Below are positions 24,801 to 40,400 of a stretch of 64,000 nucleotides of DNA, piece after piece. Numbering within the stretch: the first letter of the stretch is position 1; each line of letters starts with the position of its first letter. This DNA comes from Osedax frankpressi (lineage: Eukaryota; Annelida; Polychaeta; Sabellida; Siboglinidae). The translations under genes were made by a program, and so were the position numbers. The stretch spans positions 13,188,863 to 13,252,862 of the forward strand of contig OZ038314.1 of assembly GCA_964035775.1 (NCBI GenBank), written 5' to 3'. The notes under the pieces were generated by a model. That model was given only the letters and a program-made list of their open reading frames with translations. It was not told the origin of the DNA and ran no database searches.

Positions 24801-27800
24801 GTAGTGAGGTAGGTAGGAGTGAGGTAGGTAGTAGTGAGGTAGGTAGTAGTGAGGTAGGTAGTAGTGAGGTAGGTAGTAGTGAGGTAGGTAGTAGTGAGGT
24901 AGGTAGTAGTGAGGTAGGTAGTAGTGAGGTAGGTAGTAGTGAGTAGGTAGTAATGAGGTAGGTAGTAGTGAGGTAGGTAGTAGTGAGGTAGGTAGTAGTG
25001 AGGTAGGTGGTAGTGAGTTAGGTAGTAGTGAGGTAGGTAGTAGTGAGGTAGGTAGTAGTGAGGTAGGTAGTAGTGAGTTAGGTAGTAGTGAGGTAGGAGA
25101 TGGAGTAGTCAGTAGAGTGTCTAACATGGTCGATGAGTTATTTGTTTGCAAGCTTGTGCTGGAGTCGGATTATTTGGTCGAATGGCACGAGGAGATCCCA
25201 ATCCGCTTGCGTGTGACGGTGTTGGGTTGAAGGGGCGTGTCCGTCCTATGACGTAATGTATTGTTGTGCAATGAAGCTATATATAGATATACGACTAAAC
25301 ATCATGCAACCTCATTTATCCATTGTTGGTACTTTGTTATATATATTATCATATTTATATTGTTCATCAACATTATAACAAAACTATTTTTAATTATAAT
25401 TTGTGTATTTAGCAAATACATATATAGTAAACAGATCAAAATTCACATATAAATACACTCAACTACAAAATACTTACAATACAAAAAATCTAACTTACGA
25501 TTTGCCACACAACTTGTGACATGTACTTAATATAAAGACAACTACAACCCAAATCCAAACCCACATACTAAATCCCAAATAACTTATTTCGATTGGATTC
25601 AAAAAGTTTAGTATTCAGACTCTTTACATATGGAACCGCCTTCCCAAAGAACTATTATCCACCAAACCTTTCACAATGTAGCTTAGAGCAAACTATAAAT
25701 CTACACGCTAAAGTGAGAATAATCATATTCCTTGATATCTTGTACCTACACATTTTGAACCTAGACTCCCTTCTGGATCTTACTTTCATTTTACTTTACT
25801 TGATCGTAATCTTCACATTAAATATTACAAAAGCATACACTCAAATAATTTCAATTTCAATTTATATTACTTTTTTTTACAAAAATCTATTGAAACCGTC
25901 GTTAGAAGGAGATATATTCGCGATATCCGTTAAGTTTTCACTTTCTTTTGTCATCTCAGAAGATGGTACAGCTGTGAAATTAGATAGAATAATTATATAT
26001 GAATATCAATGTTTTTAATTCTTATGATTGCTTGCCTATGTTATTCGATCTATTATATTCTATAATTATAAATGTTTATTAATCATTATCTATCTTTATT
26101 TATGTAAATGTCTAACTGGAATCTGTGCTCGTAAGTGATTTGCGAAAGCCGTTATTCAGATCAATCTGATTGGTCGGATTGTTCAGAGAAGAATCTCGAG
26201 AGTGAGCAAGGTCGTGGGTTAAATTTGACATATTTGGCATCTGTTGGATAATTAGACAGCAATTATTTTTTATTTAATTGAAAAAATTACAAGTATTTCA
26301 TTTTATTGAAATTGTATTATTTAATATTTATAGTTTAATAATAATGAATATATATATTATAATTTAATATATATATATATTAATTATAATTAATCATTTC
26401 TAAATATTTGTTTACAATTCAAACATTTAAAGTATTAATTCTGTAAAGTAATTGATGTTTTTAATTTGAAATTCCTTCATGTTTTAATCATTAATTATTA
26501 GAATCCAACAAATAAATTATTAATATAACTTTAATATTAATTATGAGTCTTAGTTTCCTTGACAGTATGCACCCGGGGGTGGGGATGGGAGGGGATGGGC
26601 TAGGGGGCAGTAAGCGCGTCTAACGTTCAGAGAACGAAGGAATGCTTTTCCGACGTCGCTGTCAAAGTAAGAAGGGACGCTGCGAGAGTGTAACATATCT
26701 CTCGCCTCGTCGACTAATCGCTGTTGTTCTGCGCGACTGTCGCACTTATCGCTCCGCGAGACGGCGCGCGCCTTCGTAGGGGGCGTGTCCACGGGTGGGC
26801 GTGTCGCCCGCTCAAAAACTGCCGACACATCGCCTGAGTTGAATGGGTGGCGTCGGATTTAATTAAGGAAACACGGGTGGACTACATATCGAATACATCG
26901 CGGATACGGACGTAGAGGGATACGGAGTATGTCTACATAGTATGTAGTACATACCCTCTACGTGACCACGTCCATATGGAGTATGTCTACATACCCTCTA
27001 CGTGCATAGGTCCATATGGAGTATGTATACATACCCTCTACGTGCATACGTCCATATGGAGTATGTCTACATACCCTCTACGTGACCACGTGCATATGGT
27101 GAATGACTACGGAGAAAGGGCGGTAACTGTAGAAGATTAAGTCAGTATTGAGAAGGTGTATTAACCAAGGATCCGATGTGTTAAACTCCATGTATGAAGT
27201 TATAATTCAACACATTCAGAGAGAATAGATTTGCAATAATACACAAAACGAACCTTCGATGAATGGATCTTTTGTAATTGGTTCCGTATTTCTCGACTGA
27301 AGAATTTAGTGTGGAATGAAATTAAAGTAGAATAACAGAGCTAACCCCTCTTTTACCCTAGAGCTAACCACTTCTCCAACCTAAAGCTAACCCCTCCTCC
27401 ACCTAGAGATAACCCCTCTTTTACCCTAGAGCTAACCCCTCCTTTACCCTAGAGCTAACCCCTCCCCCTATAGTTAATCCCTCCTCTAACCTAAAGCTAA
27501 CCCATCCTCCCCCTAGATCTAACCACTTCTCAACCCTAAAGCTAACCCCTCCTCCATCCTAGAGCTAACCACTTCTCCACCCTAAAGCTAACCCTACATC
27601 TACCCTAGAGCTAACTCCTCCTCCCCCTAGAACTAACCCCTCCTTTACCCTAGAGCTAACCCCTCCTTTACCCTAGAGCTAACTCCTCCTCCTCCCCCTA
27701 GAGCTAACCCCTCATTTACCCTAGAGCTAGCCTCTCCTTTACCCTAGAGCTAACCCCTCCCTCCTAGAGCTAATCCCTCCTCCATCCTAGAGCTAACCAC

Positions 27801-28489
27801 TTCTCAACACTAAAGCTAACCCTTTCTCCACTCTAGAGCTAACCCTTCCTCTACCATATAGCTAAACCCTCCCCCACCATATAGCTAACCCCTCCTCCCT
27901 TAGAACTAACTCCTCCTCCCCATAGAGCTAACCCCTCCTTTACCCTAGAGCTAACCCCTCCTCTACCCTAGAGCTAACCCCTCCTGTACCCTAGGGCTAA
28001 CCCTTCCTTCACCATACAGCTAACTCCTCCCCAACCCTAGAGATACCCCTACCTCTACCCTAGAGCTAACCCCTACTCTACCCTAGAGCTAACCCCTCCT
28101 CTACCCTAGAGATAACCCTTCCTCCCACTAGAGCTAACCCCTCCTCTACCCTAGAGCTAACCCCATCCTCTACCCTAGGTCTAAGTTGCCATCCCCCTAC
28201 TCCGTTCGCCTACCATTCTACTCTCCGGGTCATTGGTGTAATGCATGTTGGAGTCGAAGGTGTCCCGGTCCAATACGGCTTCGCAGTAGCTCTTGAGACC
28301 CGCAGATAACGAGTAGCGATGCTCTTCACCTAGCGGTGGGTACTGCAACAACTGGCGCATCTCGAGTACTCGCGGAGCAGACCCTGGGGCCGGAGGACAC
28401 GCCCCCGGTGTGCAGGCGTTACCGAGTGAATGACCAATGGAAAGTCCTCTGCCGAGGCGGGTTCCAAGAGGAGGACCGGGTTTCTTCTT
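21831..28489 (-). CDS. SPAG17: SPAG17 exons 38-47 (C-terminal region)
   Basis: Coding order: 28201-28489, 26625-26833, 26117-26240, 25126-25245, 24014-24064, 23694-23773, 23514-23598, 22931-23094, 22467-22614, 21831-21970. Exon 38 opens KKKPGPPLGTRLGRGLSI and contains APRVLEMRQLLQ; exon 43 has LPKYLSASRNNP; exon 44 RKVNTSIMAG; exon 45 the beta-rich domain FGVLREG...CRFKVIQPPPSSGLKVVY; exon 46 VAAGMVAELSVEIYAIASG. These match the vertebrate C-terminus closely. Exons 40-42 are weakly conserved and were placed by open frame, splice signals and phase. Exon 47 (AYDHGAAEGLTLAKHVK) has no clear human counterpart. Exon 38's donor (gtaggg) is inferred from phase. Confidence 0.8.
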
Positions 28490-31400
28490 CTGGGTATTTT
28501 GTAGAGACATTTGAGATGGAGAGGGAGAGGGAGAGGGAGATGGTGAGGGAGATGGTGAGGGAGATGGTGAGGGAGATGGTGAGGGAGATGGTGAGGGATG
28601 GTGAGAGGGAGAGTGAGAGGGAGATGGTGAGGGAGATGGAGAGGGAGAAGGATAGGGAGAGGGAGATGGAGAGGGATAGGGAGATGGAGAGGAAGAGGGA
28701 GATGGAGAGGGAGATGGAGATGGTGAGGCAGATGGAGATGGTGAGGATGATGGAGAGGGAGAGAGGTAGAGGGAGGTGGAAATGGGGATGGGGAGGAAGA
28801 CGAAGAGGGAGAGGGAAATGCAGAAGGATATGGAGATGTAGATGGAGAGGGAGATTGAGATAGTGAGGATGATGGAGAGGGAAGGGAGATGGAGAGAGAG
28901 ATTGAGAGGAAGATGGAGATTGATATGGAGATGGAGATGGTGAGGGAGATGGAGATGGAAATGGTGATGGAGAGGAAGATAGAGAGGAAGATGTAGATGG
29001 TGAGGTAAATATGGAGAGAGAGAGACCAGGAGAGGGAGATGGAGATGAAGATGGAGATGGGGAGAGAGATGGAGAGTGAGATAGGGGGATATATGGAGAG
29101 AAATGGGGAGGGAGAGGGAGAATGAGAGGTAGAGGAGGGGGATGGAGAGGGAGAGGGAGTAAGAGAGTAAGGAAGATCGAGAGCGAGAGGAAGAGGGGAG
29201 ATAAAGAGCACTATTATAATTTCATATAATCACTATGGCCACTGTAACTACACCTAACTACAATAACTCTAATACTTTTATTAGGTTTAGAAGTAACCTC
29301 GACCACCGGAAGTGTTTTAAGATCTCTGCAAATTAATCCACTAGGTAGAAGTTGTGCATTTTGTCGAGGCACAAACCACTTTTCTGAATTAGGAATAGTT
29401 TCTGTCTTTCTCAAAATTGTAATACCTGCGAAAGACAAAATACAAATGTATATATGTCTTACTTTTGTGTGTGTATTTAATCATGTACAATCGTTTGTAA
29501 TTGTGTGTAATCATTTGTAATTGGATGTAATCATTTGTAATTCTGTGTAATCATTTGTAATTAGATGTAATCATATTTAATCATATTTACTCGTATGTAA
29601 TCATGTGTATTTTTTTTCTTATTATTTTATATTCTTGTATGTAACCATATTTTATTTTATATATTTATTATGTTATTATGTGTTATGTAATATAATTAGT
29701 ATATTATGTATATGTTGTGTTATTATATTTCCATTTGTTATCATGATATTATAATCATATATTATTGTATAAATTTAATGTGTTGTAGAATATTAATATA
29801 TGGTTTAGTGTGATATAAATATAAATTACAATTAAATACAATCTATATTTTCAATGGTTGAATATTATCTTTGTAGCACTAAATATAATTTATTTAACCA
29901 ACAATGATATACTTTTATATCATTTAGTTAGTACTAGTAATGCATTGTAAAGTGATTTATAGATGATATTTGAATTGCAAGTAATACGGAATGATATTTT
30001 GGTGTGGATATGAAACCTGTGACATTGGGATGATCGGTCAATGGATCGGTCAGTATGGCAGTGCATGGATCCTCTTCACACTCGAGCAGGTAGTCGTGAA
30101 TATCCTTTGTAAGATGTCAGGAGGGTATATGTAAAGATATATAAATAGCCAATTTAGATTGGTTAATGTGAAATTATTTACTTTAGGGAAAATCTTTCTT
30201 TTTTTAAGGATCTTTTAAAAACATAATGGGGGTATTATTACCTGATATCTGAGCAACTCGAATCCACTTCCGTTTGGCTCTACGATGAAGAACCTGGGAG
30301 CATGCCTTTGATACGTGGTAATCGTTTGGAGCTCGGGTTCTTCTGCCCTTTCCACTTGCGTACGACCTGAGTTGTCATAGAGGTGAAAGACTAAACGAAA
30401 TTCCTTATACAACATTATCTCTAAATATCATAGATAACAGGCGAGGTGAAACTAACTTCGCTTCACTGGCAATAAAGAAAATACAAAACTAAACCCAACA
30501 ATCTAATTATGGTACCCCTATGTATTAATGATTGTTACTATGGTTACTATAGATATCTATTAAAACTCTACGCCTCGATAGAAATGCACACATATTAAGG
30601 TCTGTTAATATTTAAATTAGGCTAATAATATTTTATACTTTGATGACGAGTTTAAAAAAATAATGCAAATTAGATAATGAAAAGATAGATAATACTGCAT
30701 GATGATGATAGATAATGATAAAATAAATAATAATGAGTTAGATAGAGTTAACATACCGTCATTATAAACTTTGAAACAATTTCCATCATTATCTTTAGTA
30801 CTAAATATAACTTGTTCAGATGTTTTCAGTGTAAATATCTGCAAAACAGAAGCAAAATTGAAATTTGACGGAGTAAAGTTTCTATACACAGCACAAGTAT
30901 TAAAAAGATGTTTTTAGTCATTAAATTAAATTAAATTTTATATGATATGTCCAATTCTAAATATTCTATTTAAATTATATTTCACAAACCAACTATATTT
31001 AGTAACTATATACATGTACTACAAATGAAATTGAAATGAATGTATTGCTGATTACCTGGAAAGTTTGCTCAGATTTAGGGAAATAAGAGAGATTTCCTTG
31101 TTCGTAGATTCGGATACTACCACCAGACTCATGGTACAAGGTACTGCTACCGTCCACACTCAAGGCCAACATGGAACCTAGTAAACGTGTGTGTTGGATG
31201 AACGTGGAGTAGAGATCAGAGTATTCGCTGGGATTCTCATGGTAGATAGGATTATAGTAATGTAGTCATGTACCTTAATATATTGTTAGCTTATATCAAA
31301 ATCTACGTATATAAAAACTACTTATAGATAATCTACTTATATAAAAACTACTTATAATAAAAACTACTTATATAAAAACTACTTATATAAAAACTACTTA

Positions 31401-34400
31401 TAGTAAAAACTACTTATATAAAAACTACTTATAGATAATCTACTTATATAAAAACTACTTATAGATAATCTACTTATATAAAAATTACTTATAATAAAAA
31501 CTACTTATATAAAAAATACTTATAGTAAAAATTACTTATATAAAAACTACTTATAGATAATCCACTAATATAAAAACTACTTATATTAAAAACTACTTAT
31601 ATAAAAACTACTTATAGTGAAAACTACTTATATAAAAACTACTTATAGCAAAATCTACTTATATAAAAACTACTTATAGTAAAAACTACTTATATAAAAA
31701 TTACTTATAGATAATCCACTAATATAAAAACTACTTATAGTAAAAACTACTTATATAAAAACTACTTATTGATAATCTACTTATATAAAAAATATTTATA
31801 GTAAAAACTACTTATATAAAAACTACTTATAGATAATCTACTTATATAAAAACTACTTATAGAAAAAACTACTTATATAAAAACTACTTATAGTAAACAC
31901 TACTTATATAAAAACTACTTATAGATAATGCACTTATAAAAAAACTACTTATAGATAATCTACTTATATAAAAACTACTTATTGCAAAATCTACTTATAT
32001 AAAAACTACTTATTGCAAAATCTACTTATATTAAAACTACTTATAGATAATCTACTTATATAAAAACTACTTATAATAAAAACTACTTATATAAAAACTA
32101 CTTATATAAAAACTACTTATAGTAAAAACTACTTATATAAAAACTACTTATAGATAATCTACTTATATAAAAAATACTTAAAGATAATCTACTTATATAA
32201 AAATTACTTATAGCAAAATCTACTTATATAAAAACTACTTAAAGATAATCTATTTATATAAAAACTACTAAAGATAATCTACTTATATAAAAACTACTTA
32301 AAGATAATCTACTTATATGAAAACTACTAAAGATAATCTACTTATATAAAAACTCCTAAAGATAATCTACTTATATAAAAATTACATATAGCAAAATCTA
32401 CTTATATAAAAACTACTTAAAGATAATCTACTTATATAAAAACTACTTATAGTAAAAACTACTTATATAAAAACTACTAAAGATAATCTACTTATATAAA
32501 AACTACTTATAGATAATGTACTTATAAAAAAACTACTTATAGATAATCTAATTATTGCAAAATCTACTTATTTAAAAACTACTTATAGATAATCTACTTA
32601 TATAAAAACTACTTATAATAAAAACTACTTATATAAAAACTACTTATATAAAAACTACTTATATAAAAACTACTTATAGTAAAAACTACTTATATAAAAA
32701 TTACTTATAGCAAAAATCTACTTATATACAAACTACTTAAAGATAATCTATTTATATAAAAACTACTTATAGTAAAAACTACTTATATAAAAACTACTAA
32801 AGATAATCTACTTATATAAAAACTACTTAAAGATAATCTACTTATATAAAAACTACTTATAGTAAAAATTACTTATATAATAACTACTAAAGATAATCTA
32901 CTTATAGTAAAAACTACTTATATAAAAATTACTTATAGCAAAATCTATTTATATAAAAACTACTTAAAGATAATCTACTTATATAAAAACTACTTATAGT
33001 AAAAACTACTTATAAAAAAACTACTAAAGATAATCTACTTATATAAAAACTACTTATAGTAAAAACTAATTATATAAAAACTACTAAAGATAATCTACTT
33101 ATATAAAAAACTACTTATAGTAAAAACTACTTATATAAAACTACTTAAAAATAATCTACTTATAAAAAAATACTTATAGCAAAATCTACTTATATAAAAA
33201 CTACTTAAAGATAATCTACTTATATAAAAACTACTTATAGTAAAAACTACTTATATAAAAACTACTAAAGATAATCTACTTATATAAAAACTACTTATAG
33301 ATAATGCACTTATAAAAAAACTACTTATAGATAATCTACTTATTGCAAAATCTACTTATATAAAAACTACTTATAGATAATCTACTTATATAAAAACTAC
33401 TTATAATAAAAACTACTCATATAAAAACTACTTATATAAAAACTACTTATAGTAAAAACTATTAATATAAAAACTACTTATATAAAAACTACTTATATAA
33501 AAACTACTTATAGTAAAAACTACTTATATAAAAACTACTTATAGATAATCTACTTATATAAAAACTACTTAAAGATAATCTACTTATATAAAAATTACTT
33601 ATAGCAAAATCTACTTATATAAAAACTACTTAAAGATAATCTACTTATATGAAAACTACTTATAGTAAAAAATACTTATATAAAAACTACTAAAGATAAT
33701 CTACTTATATAAAAACTACTTATAGTAAAAACTACTTATATAAAAATTACTTATAGCAAAATCTACTTATATAAAAACTACTTAGAGATAATCTACTTAT
33801 ATAAAAACTACTTATAGAAAAAACTACTTATATAAAAACTACTTATAGTAAACACTACTTATATAAAAACTACTTATAGATAATGCACTTATAAAAAAAC
33901 TACTTATAGATAATCTACTTATATAAAAACTACTTATTGCAAAATCTACTTATATAAAAACTACTTATTGCAAAATCTACTTATATTAAAACTACTTATA
34001 GATAATCTACTTATATAAAAACTACTTATAATAAAAACTACTTATATAAAAACTACTTATATAAAAACTACTTATAGTAAAAACTACTTATATAAAAACT
34101 ACTTATAGATAATCTACTTATATAAAAAATACTTAAAGATAATCTACTTATATAAAAATTACTTATAGCAAAATCTACTTATATAAAAACTACTTAAAGA
34201 TAATCTATTTATATAAAAACTACTAAAGATAATCTACTTATATAAAAACTACTTAAAGATAATCTACTTATATGAAAACTACTAAAGATAATCTACTTAT
34301 ATAAAAACTCCTAAAGATAATCTACTTATATAAAAATTACATATAGCAAAATCTACTTATATAAAAACTACTTAAAGATAATCTACTTATATAAAAACTA

Positions 34401-37400
34401 CTTATAGTAAAAACTACTTATATAAAAACTACTAAAGATAATCTACTTATATAAAAACTACTTATAGATAATGTACTTATAAAAAAACTACTTATAGATA
34501 ATCTAATTATTGCAAAATCTACTTATTTAAAAACTACTTATAGATAATCTACTTATATAAAAACTACTTATAATAAAAACTACTTATATAAAAACTACTT
34601 ATATAAAAACTACTTATATAAAAACTACTTATAGTAAAAACTACTTATATAAAAATTACTTATAGCAAAAATCTACTTATATACAAACTACTTAAAGATA
34701 ATCTATTTATATAAAAACTACTTATAGTAAAAACTACTTATATAAAAACTACTAAAGATAATCTACTTATATAAAAACTACTTAAAGATAATCTACTTAT
34801 ATAAAAACTACTTATAGTAAAAATTACTTATATAATAACTACTAAAGATAATCTACTTATAGTAAAAACTACTTATATAAAAATTACTTATAGCAAAATC
34901 TATTTATATAAAAACTACTTAAAGATAATCTACTTATATAAAAACTACTTATAGTAAAAACTACTTATAAAAAAACTACTAAAGATAATCTACTTATATA
35001 AAAACTACTTATAGTAAAAACTACTTATATAAAAACTACTAAAGATAATCTACTTATATAAAAAACTACTTATAGTAAAAACTACTTATATAAAACTACT
35101 TAAAAATAATCTACTTATAAAAAAATACTTATAGCAAAATCTACTTATATAAAAACTACTTAAAGATAATCTACTTATATAAAAACTACTTATAGTAAAA
35201 ACTACTTATATAAAAACTACTAAAGATAATCTACTTATATAAAAACTACTTATAGATAATGCACTTATAAAAAAACTACTTATAGATAATCTACTTATTG
35301 CAAAATCTACTTATATAAAAACTACTTATAGATAATCTACTTATATAAAAACTACTTATAATAAAAACTACTCATATAAAAACTACTTATATAAAAACTA
35401 CTTATAGTAAAAACTATTAATATAAAAACTACTTATATAAAAACTACTTATATAAAAACTACTTATAGTAAAAACTACTTATATAAAAACTACTTATAGA
35501 TAATCTACTTATATAAAAACTACTTAAAGATAATCTACTTATATAAAAATTACTTATAGCAAAATCTACTTATATAAAAACTACTTAAAGATAATCTACT
35601 TATATGAAAACTACTTATAGTAAAAAATACTTATATAAAAACTACTAAAGATAATCTACTTATATAAAAACTACTTATAGTAAAAACTACTTATATAAAA
35701 ATTACTTATAGCAAAATCTACTTATATAAAAACTACTTAGAGATAATCTACTTATATAAAAACTACTTATAGTAAAAACTACTTATATAAAAACTACTAA
35801 AGATAATCTACTTATATAAAAACTACTTATAGATAATGCACTTATAAAAAACTACTTATAGATAATCTACTTATATAAAAACTACTTAAAGATAATCTAC
35901 TTATATAAAAATTACTTATAGCAAAATCTACTTATATAAAAACTACTTAAAGATAATCTACTTATATGAAAACTACTTATAGTAAAAAATACTTATATAA
36001 AAACTACTAAAGATAATCTACTTATATAAAAACTACTTATAGTAAAAACTATTTATATAAAAACTACTTATAGTAAAAACTACTTATATAAAAACTACTA
36101 AAGATAATCTACTTATATAAAAACTACTTAAAGATAATCTACTTATATAAAAACTACTTATAGTAAAAATTACTTATATAATAACTACTAAAGATAATCT
36201 ACTTATATAAAAACTACTTATAGTAAAAACTACTTATATAAAAATTACTTATAGCAAAATCTACTTATATAAAAACTACTTAAAGATAATCTACTTATAT
36301 AAAAACTACTTATAGTAAAAACTACTTATAAAAAAACTACTAAAGATAATCTACTTATATAAAAACTACTTATAGTAAAAACTACTTATATAACAACTAC
36401 TAAAGATAATCTACTTATATAAAAAACTACTTATAGTAAAAACTACTTATATAAAACTACTTAAAGATAATCTACTTATATAAAAAATACTTATAGCAAA
36501 ATCTACTTATATAAAAACTACTTAAAGATAATCTACTTATATAAAAACTACTTATAGTAAAAACTACTTATATAAAAACTACTAAAGATAATCTACTTAT
36601 ATAAAAACTACTTATAGATAATGCACTTATAAAAAAACTACTTATAGATAATCTACTTATTGCAAAATCTACTTATATAAAAACTACTTATAGATAATCT
36701 ACTTATATAAAAACTACTTATAATAAAAACTACTCATATAAAAACTACTTATATAAAAACTACTTATAGTAAAAACTACTAATATAAAAACTACTTATAT
36801 AAAAACTACTTATATAAAAACTACTTATAGTAAAAACTACTTATATAAAAACTACTTATAGATAATCTACTTATATAAAAACTACTTAAAGATAATCTAC
36901 TTATATAAAAATTACTTATAGCAAAATCTACTTATATAAAAACTACTTAAAGATAATCTACTTATATGAAAACTACTTATAGTAAAAAATACTTATATAA
37001 AAACTACTAAAGATAATCTACTTATATAAAAACTACTTATAGTAAAAACTACTTATATAAAAATTACTTATAGCAAAATCTACTTATATAAAAACTACTT
37101 AAAGATAATCTACTTATATAAAAACTACTTATAGATAATGCACTTATAAAAAACTACTTATAGATAATCTACTTATATAAAAACTACTTATTGCAAAATC
37201 TACTTATATAAAAACTACTTATTGCAAAATCTACTTATATAAAAACTACTTATAGATAATCTACTTATATAAAAACTACTTATAATAAAAACTACTTATA
37301 TAAAAACTACTTATATAAAAACTACTTATAGTAAAAACTACTTATATAAAAACTACTTATAGATAATCTACTTATATAAAAACTACTAAAGATAAACTAC

Positions 37401-40400
37401 TTATATAAAAATAACTTAAAGATAATCTACTTATATAAAAACTACTTAAAGATAATGCACTTGTATAAAAACTACTTATAGTAAAATCTACTTATATAAA
37501 AACTACTAAAGATAATCTACTTATATAAAAACTACTTATAGATAATCTACTTATATAAAAACTACTTATAGCAAAATCTACTTATATAAAAACTACTTAA
37601 AGATAATCTACTCATATAAAAACTACTAAAGATAATCTACTTATATAAAAACTACTTAAAGATAATCTACTTAGATAAAAATTACTTATAGCAAAATCTA
37701 CTTATATAAAAACTACTTAAAGATAATCTACTTATATAAAAATTACTTATAGCAAAATCTACTTATATAAAAACTACTTAAAGATAATCTACTTATATAT
37801 AAACTACTTATAGTAAAAACTACTCATATAAAAACTACTAAAGATAATCTACTTATATAAAAACTACTAAAGATAATCTACTTATATAAAAACTACTAAA
37901 GATAATACACTTATATAAAAACTACTAAAGATAATCTACTTATATAAAAACTACTTAAAAATAATCTACTTATATAAAAATTACTTATAGCAAAATCTAC
38001 TTATATAAAAACTACTTAAAGATAATCTACTTATATGAAAACTACTTATAGTAAAAAATACTTATATAAAAACTACTAAAGATAATCTACTTATATAAAA
38101 ACTACTTATAGTAAAAACTATTTATATAAAAACTACTTATAGTAAAAACTACTTATATAAAAACTACTAAAGATAATCTACTTATATAAAAACTACTAAA
38201 AGATAATCTACTTATATAAAAACTACTTATAGTAAAAATTACTTATATAATAACTACTAAAGATAATCTACTTATATAAAAACTACTTCTAGTAAAAACT
38301 ACTTATATAAAAATTACTTATAGCAAAATCTACTTATATAAAAACTACTTAAAGATAATCTACTTATATAAAAACTACTTATAGTAAAAACTACTTATAA
38401 AAAAACTACTAAAGATAATCTACTTATATAAAAACTACTTATAGTAAAAACTACTTATATAAAAACTACTAAAGATAATCTACTTATATAAAAAACTACT
38501 TATAGTAAAAACTACTTATATAAAACTACTTAAAGATAATCTACTTATATAAAAAATACTTATAGCAAAATCTACTTATATAAAAACTACTTAAAGATAA
38601 TCTACTTATATAAAAACTACTTATAGTAAAAACTACTTATATAAAAACTACTAAAGATAATCTACTTATATAAAAACTACTTATAGATAATGCACTTATA
38701 AAAAAACTACTTATAGATAATCTACTTATTGCAAAATCTACTTATATAAAAACTACTTATAGATAATCTACTTATATAAAAACTACTTATAATAAAAACT
38801 ACTCATATAAAAACTACTTATATAAAAACTACTTATAGTAAAAACTACTTATATAAAAACTACTTATAGTAAAAACTACTTATATAAAAACTACTTATAG
38901 ATAATCTACTTATATAAAAACTACTTAAAGATAATCTACTTATATAAAAATTACTTATAGCAAAATCTACTTATATAAAAACTACTTAAAGATAATCTAC
39001 TTATATGAAAACTACTTATAGTAAAAAATACTTATATAAAAACTACTAAAGATAATCTACTTATATAAAAACTACTTATAGTAAAAACTACTTATATAAA
39101 AATTACTTATAGCAAAATCTACTTATATAAAAACTACTTAAAGATAATCTACTTATATAAAAACTACTTATAGATAATGCACTTATAAAAAACTACTTAT
39201 AGATAATCTACTTATATAAAAACTACTTATTGCAAAATCTACTTATATAAAAACTACTTATTGCAAAATCTACTTATATAAAAACTACTTATAGATAATC
39301 TACTTATATAAAAACTACTTATAATAAAAACTACTTATATAAAAACTACTTATATAAAAACTACTTATAGTAAAAACTACTTATATAAAAACTACTTATA
39401 GATAATCTACTTATATAAAAACTACTAAAGATAAACTACTTATATAAAAATAACTTAAAGATAATCTACTTATATAAAAACTACTTATAGATAATGCACT
39501 TGTATAAAAACTACTTATAGTAAAATCTACTTATATAAAAACTACTAAAGATAATCTACTTATATAAAAACTACTTATAGATAATCTACTTATATAAAAA
39601 CTACTTATAGCAAAATCTACTTATATAAAAACTACTTAAAGATAATCTACTCATATAAAAACTACTAAAGATAATCTACTTATATAAAAACTACTTAAAG
39701 ATAATCTACTTAGATAAAAATTACTTATAGCAAAATCTACTTATATAAAAACTACTTAAAGATAATCTACTTATATAAAAATTACTTATAGCAAAATCTA
39801 CTTATATAAAAACTACTTAAAGATAATCTACTTATATATAAACTACTTATAGTAAAAACTACTCATATAAAAACTACTAAAGATAATCTACTTATATAAA
39901 AACTACTAAAGATAATCTACTTATATAAAAACTACTAAAGATAATACACTTATATAAAAACTACTAAAGATAATCTACTTATATAAAAACTACTTAAAAA
40001 TAATCTACTTAGATAAAAATTACTTATTGCAAAATCTACTTATATAAAAACTACTTAAAGATAATCTACTTAGATAAAAATTACTTATAGCAAAATCTAC
40101 TTATATAAAAACTACATAAAGATAATCTACTTATATAAAAATTACTTATAGATATTCTACTTATATAAAAACTACTTATAGATAATGCACTTATATAAAA
40201 ACTACTTATAGTAAAATCTACTTATACAAAAACTACTAAAGATAATCTACTTATATAAAAACTACTTATAGATAATCTACTTATATAAAAATTACTTATA
40301 ATAAAAACTACTTATATAAAAAATACTTATAGTAAAAATTACTTATATAAAAACTACTTATAGATAATCCACTAATATAAAAACTACTTATATTAAAAAC

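Noticed and set aside
24177-25151. 324-aa minus and 160-aa plus open frames (LPHYYLPHYY, SEVGSSEVG)
   Set aside because: Artefacts of the 15-bp array inside SPAG17 intron 41; no flanking gene structure.
27335-28185. CTAACCC blocks resembling interstitial telomere repeats
   Set aside because: The unit is 20-26 bp with GAGCTAACCCCTCC; there is no hexamer periodicity, so it is an ordinary minisatellite.
28330-29211. 293-aa Ser/Pro/Leu-rich minus frame and 175-aa Arg/Glu-rich plus frame
   Set aside because: Translation of the GA/CT array of intron 37, running into exon 38 in the wrong frame.
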